A DNA stretch of 64,000 nt from JBDTSW01 sp963807385 (GCA_963807385.1 CAWEBQ010000003.1:434001-498000); one strand, 5' to 3'; numbered from the stretch's first letter, positions 18,976-27,944 are shown. Program-made: numbers and translations. The notes: generated by a model not told the origin, from the letters alone.

Positions 18976-19848
18976 CTAGACGTAACGCCTGGCGGCGCGC
19001 CCCGCCGAAGACCCGTAGGAACCGCCGAACAGCACCGCGTGGACAAGGAGCGGCAGGAGCTGCCACAGCTCGGTGCGCTCGGCGTGGCCGTCCGCGAGAG
19101 GGAAGGCCTCATCGTAGGCGGCGAACACCGGCTCGCCCGGACCGCCGAACAGCCGCAGCATCGCCAGGTCCACCTCGCGATGGCCGCCATAGGCCGCGGG
19201 GTCGATCAGCCAGGCCGAACCGTCCGACGCGGCGTGCACGTTGCCTCCCCAGAGGTCGCCGTGGAGGCGCGAGGCGGGTTCGGCCGGGCCCGCGAGGCCG
19301 GCGATTCGGCGGCAGACCTCCTCAACCGCGACGGCGTCGCCGGGCTCGAGTGATCCCTCCTCACACGCCCGTTTGACCAAGGGCAGGAGCATGTGCTCGG
19401 CATAGCGCTCCGGCCAGGTCTCGTCAGCCGCGGGCTCGGGGAACGCCAGGGCGAGCGAGCCAATCCGAAGCACGCTGTCCGGGGAGCCCGGGGGCAGCGT
19501 CCCGTGCTGCGTTGCCCCGGCGCGATGAAGGGCAGCGAGGCTGCGACCGAGCTCCTCGGCGCCCCCCGCCGTAAGCCTGCCCGGCTCGATCCACTCGAGG
19601 ACCTGGCTCGGCGGCTCGTCTACCGTCGCCAGCACCGCGGGCACCCGAACCCCGGCGTCCGCGAGCCACCCGAGGCCCGCCGCCTCCGCCCTGAACTCGA
19701 CGGCCTCGGCGCCCGCCCGTTCCTTCACGAACACACGCCGCCCCGATTCGAGCTCGACGCACCAGGCCTCGTTGATCGATCCGCCCGAGACTGGCTCGGC
19801 GGAGCTCACCGGCTCCCCGAGCAGGCCCCCGAGACCGACCGGATGCAT
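18976..19848 (-). CDS. Fructosamine/ribulosamine kinase family protein
   Basis: About 290 residues of the FN3K family (APH-like kinase fold). The N-terminal SGGSINEAWCVEL loop precedes a VFVKER lysine motif. The catalytic loop is RLHGDLWGGNVH and the metal motif WLIDPAAYGGHREVDLAM is diagnostic for the family. FN3K-type enzymes phosphorylate ketosamines on glycated proteins or free amines, which then destabilise. The gene follows a low-molecular-weight phosphatase gene by 28 bp, a pairing expected for a deglycation pathway. The start at 19848 (MHPVG) is chosen; one at 19902 would overlap the phosphatase. Confidence 0.87.
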   Translation of the reverse strand: MHPVGLGGLLGEPVSSAEPVSGGSINEAWCVELESGRRVFVKERAGAEAVEFRAEAAGLGWLADAGVRVPAVLATVDEPPSQVLEWIEPGRLTAGGAEELGRSLAALHRAGATQHGTLPPGSPDSVLRIGSLALAFPEPAADETWPERYAEHMLLPLVKRACEEGSLEPGDAVAVEEVCRRIAGLAGPAEPASRLHGDLWGGNVHAASDGSAWLIDPAAYGGHREVDLAMLRLFGGPGEPVFAAYDEAFPLADGHAERTELWQLLPLLVHAVLFGGSYGSSAGRAARRYV

Positions 19849-19876
19849 CAGCTTCCGGCCGCGACATGGACCGTGC

Positions 19877-20332
19877 TCAACCGAGCCGCCCAACAAGCGC
19901 ACGGCAGTTCCGCTCGATGATCTCGACCACCTCGGCGAACCCCGCCTCGCCGCCGTAGTAGGGGTCCGGCACGTCCTCCTCGATCCCCTCGCCGAGCTCG
20001 CGCAGCAGCCTCACCTGCGCGCGAGCCTCCTCATCAGGCGCCAACCTCAGGAGCTCGTCGCGGTTCGACCGATCCATCGCGACGAGCAGGTCGAAGCGCT
20101 CGAAGTCCTGGGGGCTGACCTGACGGGCCTGCCCCTCGAGCGCAATGCCGCGCTCGGCCGCAGCGGCCACCGAGCGCGGATCGGCCGGGTCGCCAGTATG
20201 CCACCCGCCGGTCCCGGCGCTGTCCACCTCGACCTCGCCGTCGAGGCCCGCTTCGGCGACCAGCGCGCGCATCACCCCCTCCGCCGTCGGCGAGCGGCAG
20301 ATGTTCCCGAGGCATATGAACAGGATGCGCAC
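19877..20332 (-). CDS. Low-molecular-weight protein-tyrosine-phosphatase family protein
   Basis: 151 residues with a GTG start. The P-loop CLGNICRS lies at residues 7-14 (CX5R), and the general-acid aspartate is in VPDPYYGG near the C-terminus. The longer frame upstream encodes no family sequence. Members dephosphorylate phosphotyrosine or, in some organisms, protein-bound ribulosamine-5-phosphates. Adjacency to an FN3K-family kinase favours the sugar-phosphate role, by inference. Promoter elements must lie between here and tRNA-Arg. Confidence 0.9.
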   Translation of the reverse strand: MRILFICLGNICRSPTAEGVMRALVAEAGLDGEVEVDSAGTGGWHTGDPADPRSVAAAAERGIALEGQARQVSPQDFERFDLLVAMDRSNRDELLRLAPDEEARAQVRLLRELGEGIEEDVPDPYYGGEAGFAEVVEIIERNCRALVGRLG

Positions 20333-20437
20333 CGCACGAGGATCGCACGCCCAATCCAGCGTCGACTGTCGACTGAGGGTCGGTGAGCGCACCTCAGTTG
20401 ACAATCGACCCGTGCGATCTCGCGCGGCCTCGGTGAA

Positions 20438-20511
20438 CGCGCCCGACAGGATTCGAACCTGTGACCTCGTGTTTCGTAGACACGCGCTCTATCCAACTGA
20501 GCTACGGGCGC
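20438..20511 (-). tRNA. tRNA-Arg(ACG)
   Basis: A minus-strand cloverleaf: acceptor GCGCCCG pairs with CGGGCGC, the D arm contains GCTCAGTTGGATAGAGC, the anticodon stem CGTGT/ACACG encloses the loop CTACGAA (anticodon ACG), and the T arm contains GGTTCGAATCC. The discriminator is G, and CCA is not encoded. Confidence 0.95.
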
Positions 20512-20564
20512 GGGATGGGCATTGTAGGCAGCGTATTCCGAGCGTCCATGATTGACTGCGCCAG

Positions 20565-21032
20565 GTGGCACGCATCGTCGTCGACAAGATCCTGAGCGCC
20601 CCGATCGAGCACGTTTTTGAGCTGATCTCCGATCATGGTTCCTACGCGGAGAACTTCCGCGGCATCACGAAGTCGGAGTTGACCCGCGAGGGGACGGATG
20701 AGCCCAACGGCCTGGGCGCGATGCGCGCCATCGCGAGCGGGCCGATCCGCTTCGAGGAGGAGATCATGGCGTTTGAGCGCCCGGCCCGGATGGACTACCT
20801 CATCCGGAGGGTGAACGCGCCCGTCGAGCATCAGGGCGGATCGGTTCGGCTCGAGCCGCGGGGCGACACGACCCACGTGCTGTGGACCTCGGAGTTCGCC
20901 TCGACCCTCCGGGTCGGGGCTCGACCCTACGAAGCGGTGATGAAGCGGATCCTCGCTTTCGGCTTTGCGATGATGCTGGATCGGGTCGAGGCGCTGTACC
21001 GGCCCGGTTCCGTGCCTGTGGCGATCTCCTAG
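20565..21032 (+). CDS. SRPBCC-family (polyketide cyclase/Bet v1-like) protein
   Basis: 155 residues with a GTG start. It has the SRPBCC plan: a first strand (RIVVDKILSAPIEHVFELISD), a helix pair, a beta sheet with GAMRAIASGPIRFEEEIMAFE, and a long C-terminal helix (YEAVMKRILAFGFAMMLDRVEAL). The family binds hydrophobic ligands in a deep cavity; neither ligand nor catalytic role can be assigned. It starts 53 bp from tRNA-Arg on the opposite strand. Confidence 0.8.
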   Translation: MARIVVDKILSAPIEHVFELISDHGSYAENFRGITKSELTREGTDEPNGLGAMRAIASGPIRFEEEIMAFERPARMDYLIRRVNAPVEHQGGSVRLEPRGDTTHVLWTSEFASTLRVGARPYEAVMKRILAFGFAMMLDRVEALYRPGSVPVAIS

Positions 21033-21074
21033 GCAGGGCTGCCCAACCATCGTCCCGGCTCGTACGCTCAGCCG

Positions 21075-22610
21075 GTGGCATCGACTCCCGACCGGCGGTT
21101 CAGGCCCCCGCGGACCGCGGTAACGCTCCTCGCGGGAGCGGTGATCGCCGCCCTCGCGCTGATGGCCGGCCTCCGCCTCGCGGGCCCGACGGAGGCCGAC
21201 ACCAGCCTCGGTCGGTTCTCCCTTGACGTCGCCCCGGCGATCCCCGGAGGGATAGATGCCTATGTCCCCGTGGCCGACTGGGGGATCCGGGCGCCGGCGT
21301 TCCGTTCGCTCTTCGAGGTCGACCTGGAGCTCCGGGCGGTCGACCGCCGAGGTGTTCTCGATGCCGTGGCCGACGAGGGCGACGCCGGGCTGACGACCGT
21401 GGAGGAGGAGGTCTCGGGGGCGATCGAGGACGCGATCGCCAGGGCGGCCGGGTGGGCGCTGGCCGCCACGCTGGGCGTTGCGCTGGTGATCTGGCTCGCG
21501 GGCAGGGACAGGCAGCGCCCGCGAAGGCTCGCGGTGATCGTCGCTGCCACGGGAGCGATCGCGAGCGCCGCTGCGATCGCGATCGCAGCGATTACCTTCG
21601 ACGCCGCCCGCTTCTCCAATCCCTCCTTCTACGGCCGAGGAGAGGAGCTTGCCCAGCTCCTCAACTTCGTCGAGCGCGAGGGCGGCGGTGAGCGCTACGA
21701 GGAGACCCTCGAGGGCGCCCTGCGCACCCTGAGCGCCTACATCTCGAGCTCGCAGGATCCTCCGAGGACCGGCCGGAGCGCCCTGCTCGCATCGGACCTC
21801 CACAACAACGCCCTCGTCTTGCCGACCCTCCGGCGCTTCGCCGAGATGCAGCCCGTCCTCCTCGCCGGTGATCTTGGCCACGAGGGGAACGAGGCCGAGG
21901 TGAGGCTCCTGGCCGACCGCCTGGCCGATCTGGGCGAGCCGGCCGTCGCGGTCTCCGGCAACCACGACTCGGAGATGCTCATGCGCGCCCTAGCCGCGGC
22001 CGGGATAACCGTGCTCGAGGCCGACGGCCGACTGACCCCCGACGGAGAGGTGCGCGGCTCGCCGATTGTCCGCCTGCCCGGCGGGACCAGCGTCGCCGGT
22101 TTTCCGGACCCGCTCGAGTGGGAGGGCCCCGATCCCGCCTCGCCTCGACGCGTCTTCTCGTTCGGGGACATGGAGGACGGTGAGGAGGCCGAGGCCGAGG
22201 CCCGGGACGAACTGGTCGAGTGGTTCGAGGCGCTGCCTAAGCGTCCCGACATCGTGATGGTCCACCAGAACGGCCTGGCGCAATACTTGGCCTCGACGCT
22301 CGCCGAGCGCGGCAATGCTGATCCGCTCACAATCGCCACCGGCCACGACCACCAGCAGCACCTCGACAGCTACGGAGACGTCGTGGTCGTCGATGCGGGA
22401 ACGCTCGGCGCCGGCGGCATCTTTGGAGTGGGCCAGGAGAAGGTCGGCCTGGGCCGCTTGCATCTCGCGGGCGCCGGTGGCACGCTCGAGTCCGTCGACT
22501 TCCTGCGGATCGAGCCGCTCTCCGGGCAGGCCGAGGCGGACCGGGTGGTCGTCGAGGTGGCATGCCCCGCCTCCGAGGCACGAGAGGAGCCGTGCCACTA
22601 CGAGCCCTGA
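21075..22610 (+). CDS. Membrane-anchored metallophosphoesterase
   Basis: 511 residues with a GTG start. Hydrophobic helices occur about residues 15-38, 128-147 and 152-175, which tether a C-terminal calcineurin-like domain. Metal motifs are in order: ASDLH, AGDLGHEGN, SGNHDSE and a late GHDH. The long region before the domain (residues 40-125 and 180-230) is unrecognised. Substrate unknown. It is followed at once by two adjacent stem-loops. Confidence 0.82.
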   Translation: MASTPDRRFRPPRTAVTLLAGAVIAALALMAGLRLAGPTEADTSLGRFSLDVAPAIPGGIDAYVPVADWGIRAPAFRSLFEVDLELRAVDRRGVLDAVADEGDAGLTTVEEEVSGAIEDAIARAAGWALAATLGVALVIWLAGRDRQRPRRLAVIVAATGAIASAAAIAIAAITFDAARFSNPSFYGRGEELAQLLNFVEREGGGERYEETLEGALRTLSAYISSSQDPPRTGRSALLASDLHNNALVLPTLRRFAEMQPVLLAGDLGHEGNEAEVRLLADRLADLGEPAVAVSGNHDSEMLMRALAAAGITVLEADGRLTPDGEVRGSPIVRLPGGTSVAGFPDPLEWEGPDPASPRRVFSFGDMEDGEEAEAEARDELVEWFEALPKRPDIVMVHQNGLAQYLASTLAERGNADPLTIATGHDHQQHLDSYGDVVVVDAGTLGAGGIFGVGQEKVGLGRLHLAGAGGTLESVDFLRIEPLSGQAEADRVVVEVACPASEAREEPCHYEP

Positions 22611-22646
22611 ACGTGCCCCCGGGCACGTCGACGACTGTGCGTCGTC
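22611..22646 (+). terminator. Tandem stem-loops after the metallophosphoesterase
   Basis: Immediately after the TGA, ACGTGCCC (22611-22618) pairs with GGGCACGT (22621-22628). Then GACGAC (22630-22635) pairs with GTCGTC (22641-22646) around the loop TGTGC. This is probably transcription termination before the LigD-type polymerase gene. Confidence 0.5.
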
Positions 22647-22714
22647 TGGCCGAGATGCAGTGGAGCATCAACGTGACACCTTCGGGCGAGCCGGCTTGCT
22701 TTCCTTCAGCGTGA

Positions 22715-23782
22715 ATGGCGAAGGATGCGGCGACGGTGGTGGCGGACGGGCGCGAGGTGCGCGTCTCGAGCCCTGATCGTGTGATCTTCCCGGCTGCGGT
22801 AGGGACCGGCGAGGTCACCAAGCTCCAGATCGCCGCCTACTACGTCGCGGTGGGCGACGGGATCATGCGGGCCCTCCGCGAGCGCCCGACCACCCTCGAG
22901 CGCTGGCCGAAGGGCGTCCACGAGGGGATGACCATCTCGACGCGCGAGGGTCACAAGGGCGACGCCTTCTACCAGAAGCGAATCCCAAAGGGCGCCCCCG
23001 ACTGGGTCGAGACGGCGCGCATCGAGTTCCCCTCCGGCCGCCACGCCGACGAGGTCTGCCCGACGGAACTGGGGGTCGTCGCGTGGTGCGCGCAGATGGG
23101 GACGCTCACGTTCCATCCGTGGCCGGTCCGCCGCGACGACGTCGACCATCCCGACGAGCTGCGGCTCGACCTCGACCCGCAGGCGGGCACCGATTTCGAC
23201 GATGCGGTGAAGGTCGCGGCCGAGGCGAGGGGCCTGTTGAGCGACCTCGACCTCAGGGGCTTTCCCAAGACCTCGGGCGGGCGCGGCATCCACATCTACG
23301 TCCGCATCGAGCCGCGATGGACCTTCACCGACGTGCGCCACGCGGCGATCGCGTTCGGGCGGGAGCTCGAACGCCGGATGCCGGGCCGGGTCACGACCAA
23401 GTGGTGGAAGGAGGAGCGCGGCGAAACGGTCTTCATCGACTACAACCAGAACGCCCGCGACCGCACCATCGCCTCCCCGTACAGCGTCCGGGCCAAGCCC
23501 GGCGCTCCGGTCTCGGCGCCGCTGGAGTGGGACGAGCTGCCGGGGGTTCAGCCGGAGGACTTCACGGTCGAGTCCATGCCAGCGCGGTTCGCCGATGCCG
23601 GCGACCTCTTCGCGGAGATCGACGAGACCCACCACTCGCTCGAGCCGCTGCTCGAGATGTACGAGCGTGACGAGGCGGATGGCGAGGGCGACATGCCCTA
23701 CCCGCCCGACTACCCGAAGATGCCGGGCGAGCCGAAGCGCGTGCAGCCGTCCCGTGACCGCGACCGCAAGAAGCAGTCCTAG
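22715..23782 (+). CDS. Stand-alone LigD-type polymerase (Prim-Pol / NHEJ POL domain)
   Basis: 355 residues matching only the polymerase domain of bacterial LigD. The catalytic aspartates lie in LRLDLDP (about residue 150), the nucleotide motif is TSGGRGIHIYVR, and a RTIASPYSVR block follows. An acidic tail (DRDRDRKKQS type) ends the protein. Such enzymes fill gaps with ribonucleotides during end joining and work with Ku and a ligase. Neither is encoded in this window, so partners must lie elsewhere. Its stop shares CTAG with the convergent gene at 23779. Confidence 0.88.
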   Translation: MAKDAATVVADGREVRVSSPDRVIFPAAVGTGEVTKLQIAAYYVAVGDGIMRALRERPTTLERWPKGVHEGMTISTREGHKGDAFYQKRIPKGAPDWVETARIEFPSGRHADEVCPTELGVVAWCAQMGTLTFHPWPVRRDDVDHPDELRLDLDPQAGTDFDDAVKVAAEARGLLSDLDLRGFPKTSGGRGIHIYVRIEPRWTFTDVRHAAIAFGRELERRMPGRVTTKWWKEERGETVFIDYNQNARDRTIASPYSVRAKPGAPVSAPLEWDELPGVQPEDFTVESMPARFADAGDLFAEIDETHHSLEPLLEMYERDEADGEGDMPYPPDYPKMPGEPKRVQPSRDRDRKKQS

Positions 23783-24216
23783 GACTCGTCGCGGGCCGAC
23801 CCGGGGAGGGCAACGCCCCGGCCTGCGATCGCGTCCATGATCTCCTGCTGCATCTGAAGCATCCGCGCGGCGTCGATCCCGTCGGCGGTGGTGGCGCTGG
23901 GCTCGACTCCGTACCGGGCGAGGATCCCGCGGATCTCGTCGCCCAGGTCCGTGCCGCTCATGTCGATCTCCTGCGGCTCGCCGACGTGCACCTGGACGTT
24001 CCCGTCCTTGGCCGCGGAGGCGATGAGCTTGGCGATCTGGCCGAGCTCGGGTGCCCCGATGCCGGCCGCGAGGCTCGCGTCAGGGGGTGCTTCCGTCCCC
24101 GCGCCGAACACGGCTGAGAGCGGTGCGAGGTCCGCGCTCGGTTCGGCCGTGAGCTCCAGGCTCTCCACCGCGCTCTCGCGTCGGCGGCGCCGCCTGAAGT
24201 AGCCGAGGATCCCCAC
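23779..24216 (-). CDS. Hypothetical small protein
   Basis: 145 residues, not recognised. It begins MGILGYFRRRRRRESAVESL, a basic start, followed by an acidic Ala/Pro-rich region, a short beta-like stretch (NVQVHVGEPQEID) and a helical C-terminus with MLQMQQEIMDAI. No signal peptide or membrane span is apparent. It converges with the LigD-type gene and is divergent from glutamine synthetase, 160 bp away. Confidence 0.6.
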   Translation of the reverse strand: MGILGYFRRRRRRESAVESLELTAEPSADLAPLSAVFGAGTEAPPDASLAAGIGAPELGQIAKLIASAAKDGNVQVHVGEPQEIDMSGTDLGDEIRGILARYGVEPSATTADGIDAARMLQMQQEIMDAIAGRGVALPGSARDES

Positions 24217-24329
24217 CGGGCGATCCTACCCTCGCGGATAGGGCAACGACCGGGAATTTCGACGGTTGGATAACCCACGTCAAGCTCGGGCGCTCTACTG
24301 TGCGCGAAACTGAAGAGGAATCACTGTTT

Positions 24330-24353
24330 CGGCGTGCCCGTACGGGCACGCCG
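24330..24353 (+). promoter_or_regulatory. Perfect 24-bp palindrome before glutamine synthetase III
   Basis: The 12-bp arm CGGCGTGCCCGT at 24330-24341 is followed with no spacer by its exact complement ending at 24353. It lies 6 bp before the AGGAGG ribosome site and 22 bp before the ATG. It could be a dimeric-regulator operator or, in the mRNA, a hairpin that limits access to the ribosome site. No U-tract follows. Confidence 0.6.
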
Positions 24354-24375
24354 CGCCTAGGAGGAAGCCCAGCAG

Positions 24376-26490
24376 ATGAAGATCCGTGAGAAGAACGTGT
24401 CCGCCGCGCAGTGGAGCTCCAACGGGGAAGCGCTCGGCGCAACCGACTTCACCCGCGACGAGTACCCCTTCGGGGCCAGCGTCTTCTCGCCGAAGGTGCA
24501 GAAGGCCCGGCTCTCCAAGGACACCTACAACCAGCTTCAGGACACGCTCGCCGCCGGCGCTGCGCTGGATCCCTCCCTCGCCGACGAGGTGGCCGAGGCG
24601 ATGAAGGAGTGGGCGCTCGAGCACGGCGCGACCCACTACACCCACATGTTCCAGCCGCTCACGGGGCTGACCGCTGAGAAGCACGACTCGTTCTTCGAGC
24701 CCGGCAAGGACGGCACCTCGCTCGCGAAGTTCCGCGGCTCCGAGCTGATCCAGGGCGAGCCCGACGCATCCTCATTCCCCACCGGCGGGATCCGCGCCAC
24801 CTTCGAGGCCCGTGGATACACCGCCTGGGACCCGACGAGCCCGGCGTTCATCCTCCCGAATCCCAACGGCGCGCTGCTCTGCATCCCGACGGCGTTCACC
24901 TCTTGGACGGGCGAGGCGCTCGACGCCAAGATCCCGCTGCTGCGCTCGATGGACGCATTGAGTAAGTCGGCCATCCGCGCCCTGCGCCTGCTGGGCGACG
25001 AGGAGTCCAACCGCGTCTTCACCACGGTCGGTCCCGAGCAGGAGTACTTCCTGATCGACGAGCAGTACTACTACGAGCGCCCCGATCTCGTGACCACCGG
25101 CCGGACCCTTTTCGGCGCCCTGCCGCCCAAGGGCCACGAGCTGGACGATCACTACTTCGGGTCGATCCCCGAGCGCGTCCTCGCGTGCATGCTGGAGACC
25201 GAGCTCGAGCTCGCGAAGCTGGGCGTGCCGGTCAAAACGCGACATAACGAGGTGGCGCCCGGCCAGTACGAGATCGCGCCGATCTTCGAGAACTCCAACG
25301 TCGGCTCGGACCACCAGCAGCTGACGATGCAGCTCCTGCAGAACGTGGCCCGCAAGTACGGCCTGGTCTGCCTGCTGCACGAGAAGCCCTTCGCCGGCGT
25401 CAACGGTTCCGGCAAGCACAACAACTGGTCGATGAGCACAGAGACAGGCGCCAACCTCATGGATCCCGGTGAGACCCCCGGGGAGAACGCCAGCTTCATG
25501 TTCTTCTGCGCGGCGGTGATCCAGGCCGTGAACAAGCATCAGGGCCTGCTGCGAGCCTCGGTCGCGAACATCGGGCAGGACCACCGCTTGGGCGCCAACG
25601 AGGCGCCGCCCGCGATCATCTCGATCTTCCTCGGCGCGGAGCTGGAGAAGGCGTTCGACGCGATCGCCACAGGCGGCGACGGGGCCACCGCGGCCGCAAC
25701 GCTCGACCTCGGCTCGCCCGTGTTGCCGGAGCTGCCGCTCCACGGCGGCGATCGCAACCGCACCTCGCCGTTCGCGTTCACCGGCAACAAGTTCGAGTTC
25801 CGGGCCCTGGGTTCGAGCATGTCACTCGCGTTCCCGAACACGGTGCTCAACACGATCGTCGCCGAGGCGATCGACGCGCTTGCCGACAAGCTCGAGTCCG
25901 GCGCCGATGTCGCGGAGGTCGTCGGCGCCTCGTACGCCGCCAACAAGGGAATCCTGTTCGGCGGCGACAACTACGACGAGGCGTGGCATGCCGAGGCGGA
26001 GGCCCGCGGCCTCAAGAACCTGAAGACGACGCCCGACGCGCTGCCCGAGGTGCTGGCCGACGCGACCGTCGCGGCCTTCGACCACTACGGCGTCCTGTCG
26101 AAGCGGGAGCTGGAGTCGCGCTTCGAGGTATGGATCGAGCAATACGTGATCCGCGCCAACATCGAGGCGGAGACGGCAGCGCGGATCGCCCGGACGATGT
26201 TGCTGCCGGCGGCGCTTCGCCACCTGAAGCTGATCGAGGACGCCGGCATGGAGCAGCTCTCGGCGAACACCCGGGCGCTCACCGAGGAGTTCGTGACAGC
26301 CATCCGCAAGCTCGACGGCGCCAACGAGTACCCGGACGGGGTCGAGGGCCTTGCGCTGGCCGAATTCGCACGCGACAGCCAGCTGGCCGCGATGGCGGAG
26401 GTCCGCGACGTCGCCGACCGACTCGAGAAGGTCGTCTCGGACGACCTCTGGCCGCTGCCGAAGTACTCGGAGATCCTCTTTATTCGCTAG
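24376..26490 (+). CDS. glnN: Glutamine synthetase type III
   Basis: 704 residues, the length of GSIII (types I and II are 350-470). N-terminal GSIII-specific blocks include DEYPFGASVFSPKVQKARL and THYTHMFQPLTG. The catalytic region has GPEQEYFLID (metal-binding glutamates), KTRHNEVAPGQYE, NGSGKHNNWS and NKFEFRALGSS. It makes glutamine from glutamate, ammonia and ATP in the cytoplasm. GSIII lacks the adenylylation tyrosine region of GSI, so control is likely transcriptional or translational through the upstream palindrome. The start has a good AGGAGG site. Many actinobacteria rely on GSI; whether a GSI exists here is unknown. Confidence 0.95.
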   Translation: MKIREKNVSAAQWSSNGEALGATDFTRDEYPFGASVFSPKVQKARLSKDTYNQLQDTLAAGAALDPSLADEVAEAMKEWALEHGATHYTHMFQPLTGLTAEKHDSFFEPGKDGTSLAKFRGSELIQGEPDASSFPTGGIRATFEARGYTAWDPTSPAFILPNPNGALLCIPTAFTSWTGEALDAKIPLLRSMDALSKSAIRALRLLGDEESNRVFTTVGPEQEYFLIDEQYYYERPDLVTTGRTLFGALPPKGHELDDHYFGSIPERVLACMLETELELAKLGVPVKTRHNEVAPGQYEIAPIFENSNVGSDHQQLTMQLLQNVARKYGLVCLLHEKPFAGVNGSGKHNNWSMSTETGANLMDPGETPGENASFMFFCAAVIQAVNKHQGLLRASVANIGQDHRLGANEAPPAIISIFLGAELEKAFDAIATGGDGATAAATLDLGSPVLPELPLHGGDRNRTSPFAFTGNKFEFRALGSSMSLAFPNTVLNTIVAEAIDALADKLESGADVAEVVGASYAANKGILFGGDNYDEAWHAEAEARGLKNLKTTPDALPEVLADATVAAFDHYGVLSKRELESRFEVWIEQYVIRANIEAETAARIARTMLLPAALRHLKLIEDAGMEQLSANTRALTEEFVTAIRKLDGANEYPDGVEGLALAEFARDSQLAAMAEVRDVADRLEKVVSDDLWPLPKYSEILFIR

Positions 26491-26505
26491 CGATCGTCCT
26501 TTTGC

Positions 26506-26532
26506 GGTCGGACCCCCAACTGGGATCTGACC
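26506..26532 (+). terminator. Imperfect stem-loop after glnN
   Basis: GGTCGGACCCC at 26506 can pair with GGGATCTGACC ending at 26532, with one mismatch and one wobble. It lies 15 bp after the stop. Moderate support only. Confidence 0.35.
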
Positions 26533-26554
26533 CCGCGCGCGATACTGCGCGGGG

Positions 26555-27943
26555 ATGAACGAGCTGGAACGCCTCTCCGCGTCCGACATGTCCTCGCTCC
26601 TGGCGGAGCGGGGGCCCATTCACGTACACGTGGGCGGGACGATCGTCCTCGAGGGCAAGCCGCCGGCGTTCGAGGACCTGCGCCGGCATGTGTCCGAACG
26701 GCTGGCGCTGGTGCCCAGGTTCCGCCAGAAGGTGACAAAGACCCCATTGGGGCTGTCCAATCCCGTCTGGACCGACGATCCCGACTTCGACATCGACTGG
26801 CACGTCCGCCACGTCGCCCTGCCCTCCCCGGGCTCGGACTCACAACTTCGGGAGCTGGTCGGGCGGGTGATGAGCCAGCCGCTCGACTTCGCGCGCCCGC
26901 TCTGGCAGCTCTACCTCATCGAAGGCCTGAGGGGAAAGCGCCACGCCGTGATCTCGAAGACCCACCATGCCCTGGTGGATGGGGTCTCGGCGGTGGACGT
27001 CGGGACGATCCTGCTCGATCCGAGCAAGGACGGCACCGAGATGGATCTGCCGGTCGAGCGGTGGGACCCGGACGAGCCGAGTCCCGAGCTGCTGCTGGTG
27101 CGAGCCGCGTCCGAGCGGGTTCGAAGCCCACTGCGCCGTGCGCGCGCGACCGCGCGCGGCGCGCTGACGATGCCCCGCGAGACCGCGACCAGGGTGATGC
27201 GCACGGCCGAGGGCTTCGCCGGCCTGGCCGCGGGCGGGCCCAGCGCGCCGAAGACTCTCCTCAACTCCGAGATCGGCCGCGACCGGCGAGTCGGCTTCGT
27301 CGCGAGCAGCCTCGAGGAGGTCAAGGCGGCACGGGGGTCGACCGAGGCCACCGTCAACGACGTGATCCTCTCGGTCGCCACCGGCGCCCTGCAACGGACC
27401 TTCGAGCGGCGCGGAGAGCCGGTGCCCGACGCTCTGGTCGCCCTGGTGCCGATGAGCATTCGCCGCCCAGGCGAGGAGACGGACCTGGGCAACCGGATCG
27501 CGACACTGATGGTCGCGCTGCCGATGGGCGAGCGTGATCCGGCGGCTCGGCTGGCGACGCTCCACGCCGAGACCACGCGGGTCAAGCAGGGTGAGCAGGC
27601 GCGCGCTGCGTCGCTCGTGATCGAGGCCACGGGATTCGCCCCTCCCACCCTCAACCGGGTGCTGGCGGCGGCGATCTCGCGGCCGCTCACGTGGAACCTC
27701 GTGATCTCGAACGTTCCCGGGCCGCAGGTGCCGCTCTACCTGTTGGGAAGGCGCGTGCGGGAGATCTACCCGTTCGTGCCGCTCTCTCCGCAGGGACACG
27801 CGCTGTCGGTCGGGATCGTGAGCTACGACGGCGGCGTGTTCTTCGGGCTCGCGGGCGACCGTGCGGTGATGCACGACATCGACGCTTTGGCCGCCGACGT
27901 CGAGGTCGCGCTGGGCGAGCAGCTCGCTGCAGCGTCGGCCTGA
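26555..27943 (+). CDS. WS/DGAT family acyltransferase
   Basis: 462 residues. The wax ester synthase / diacylglycerol acyltransferase signature HHALVDG is at 137-143 (catalytic second His), preceded by ARPLWQLYLIEG near 113-124. C-terminal NVPGPQVPLYLLG matches the family's late conserved block. These membrane-associated enzymes make triacylglycerol or wax esters from acyl-CoA. The glnN gene ends 64 bp upstream with a weak stem-loop between, so this gene is probably separate. It converges with the L,D-transpeptidase gene with almost no gap. Confidence 0.93.
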   Translation: MNELERLSASDMSSLLAERGPIHVHVGGTIVLEGKPPAFEDLRRHVSERLALVPRFRQKVTKTPLGLSNPVWTDDPDFDIDWHVRHVALPSPGSDSQLRELVGRVMSQPLDFARPLWQLYLIEGLRGKRHAVISKTHHALVDGVSAVDVGTILLDPSKDGTEMDLPVERWDPDEPSPELLLVRAASERVRSPLRRARATARGALTMPRETATRVMRTAEGFAGLAAGGPSAPKTLLNSEIGRDRRVGFVASSLEEVKAARGSTEATVNDVILSVATGALQRTFERRGEPVPDALVALVPMSIRRPGEETDLGNRIATLMVALPMGERDPAARLATLHAETTRVKQGEQARAASLVIEATGFAPPTLNRVLAAAISRPLTWNLVISNVPGPQVPLYLLGRRVREIYPFVPLSPQGHALSVGIVSYDGGVFFGLAGDRAVMHDIDALAADVEVALGEQLAAASA

Positions 27944-27944
27944 G

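Noticed and set aside
20502..21965. Long minus-strand open frame (487 codons)
   Set aside because: It is antisense to tRNA-Arg, the SRPBCC gene and half of the metallophosphoesterase, and reads as Arg/Gly/His-rich low-complexity sequence typical of GC-rich shadows.
24217..24375. Riboswitch before glutamine synthetase
   Set aside because: Only the simple palindrome is visible; no multi-stem aptamer could be recognised by eye.
24772..25743. Minus-strand open frame opposite glnN
   Set aside because: Entirely inside glutamine synthetase III; composition is that of an antisense frame.
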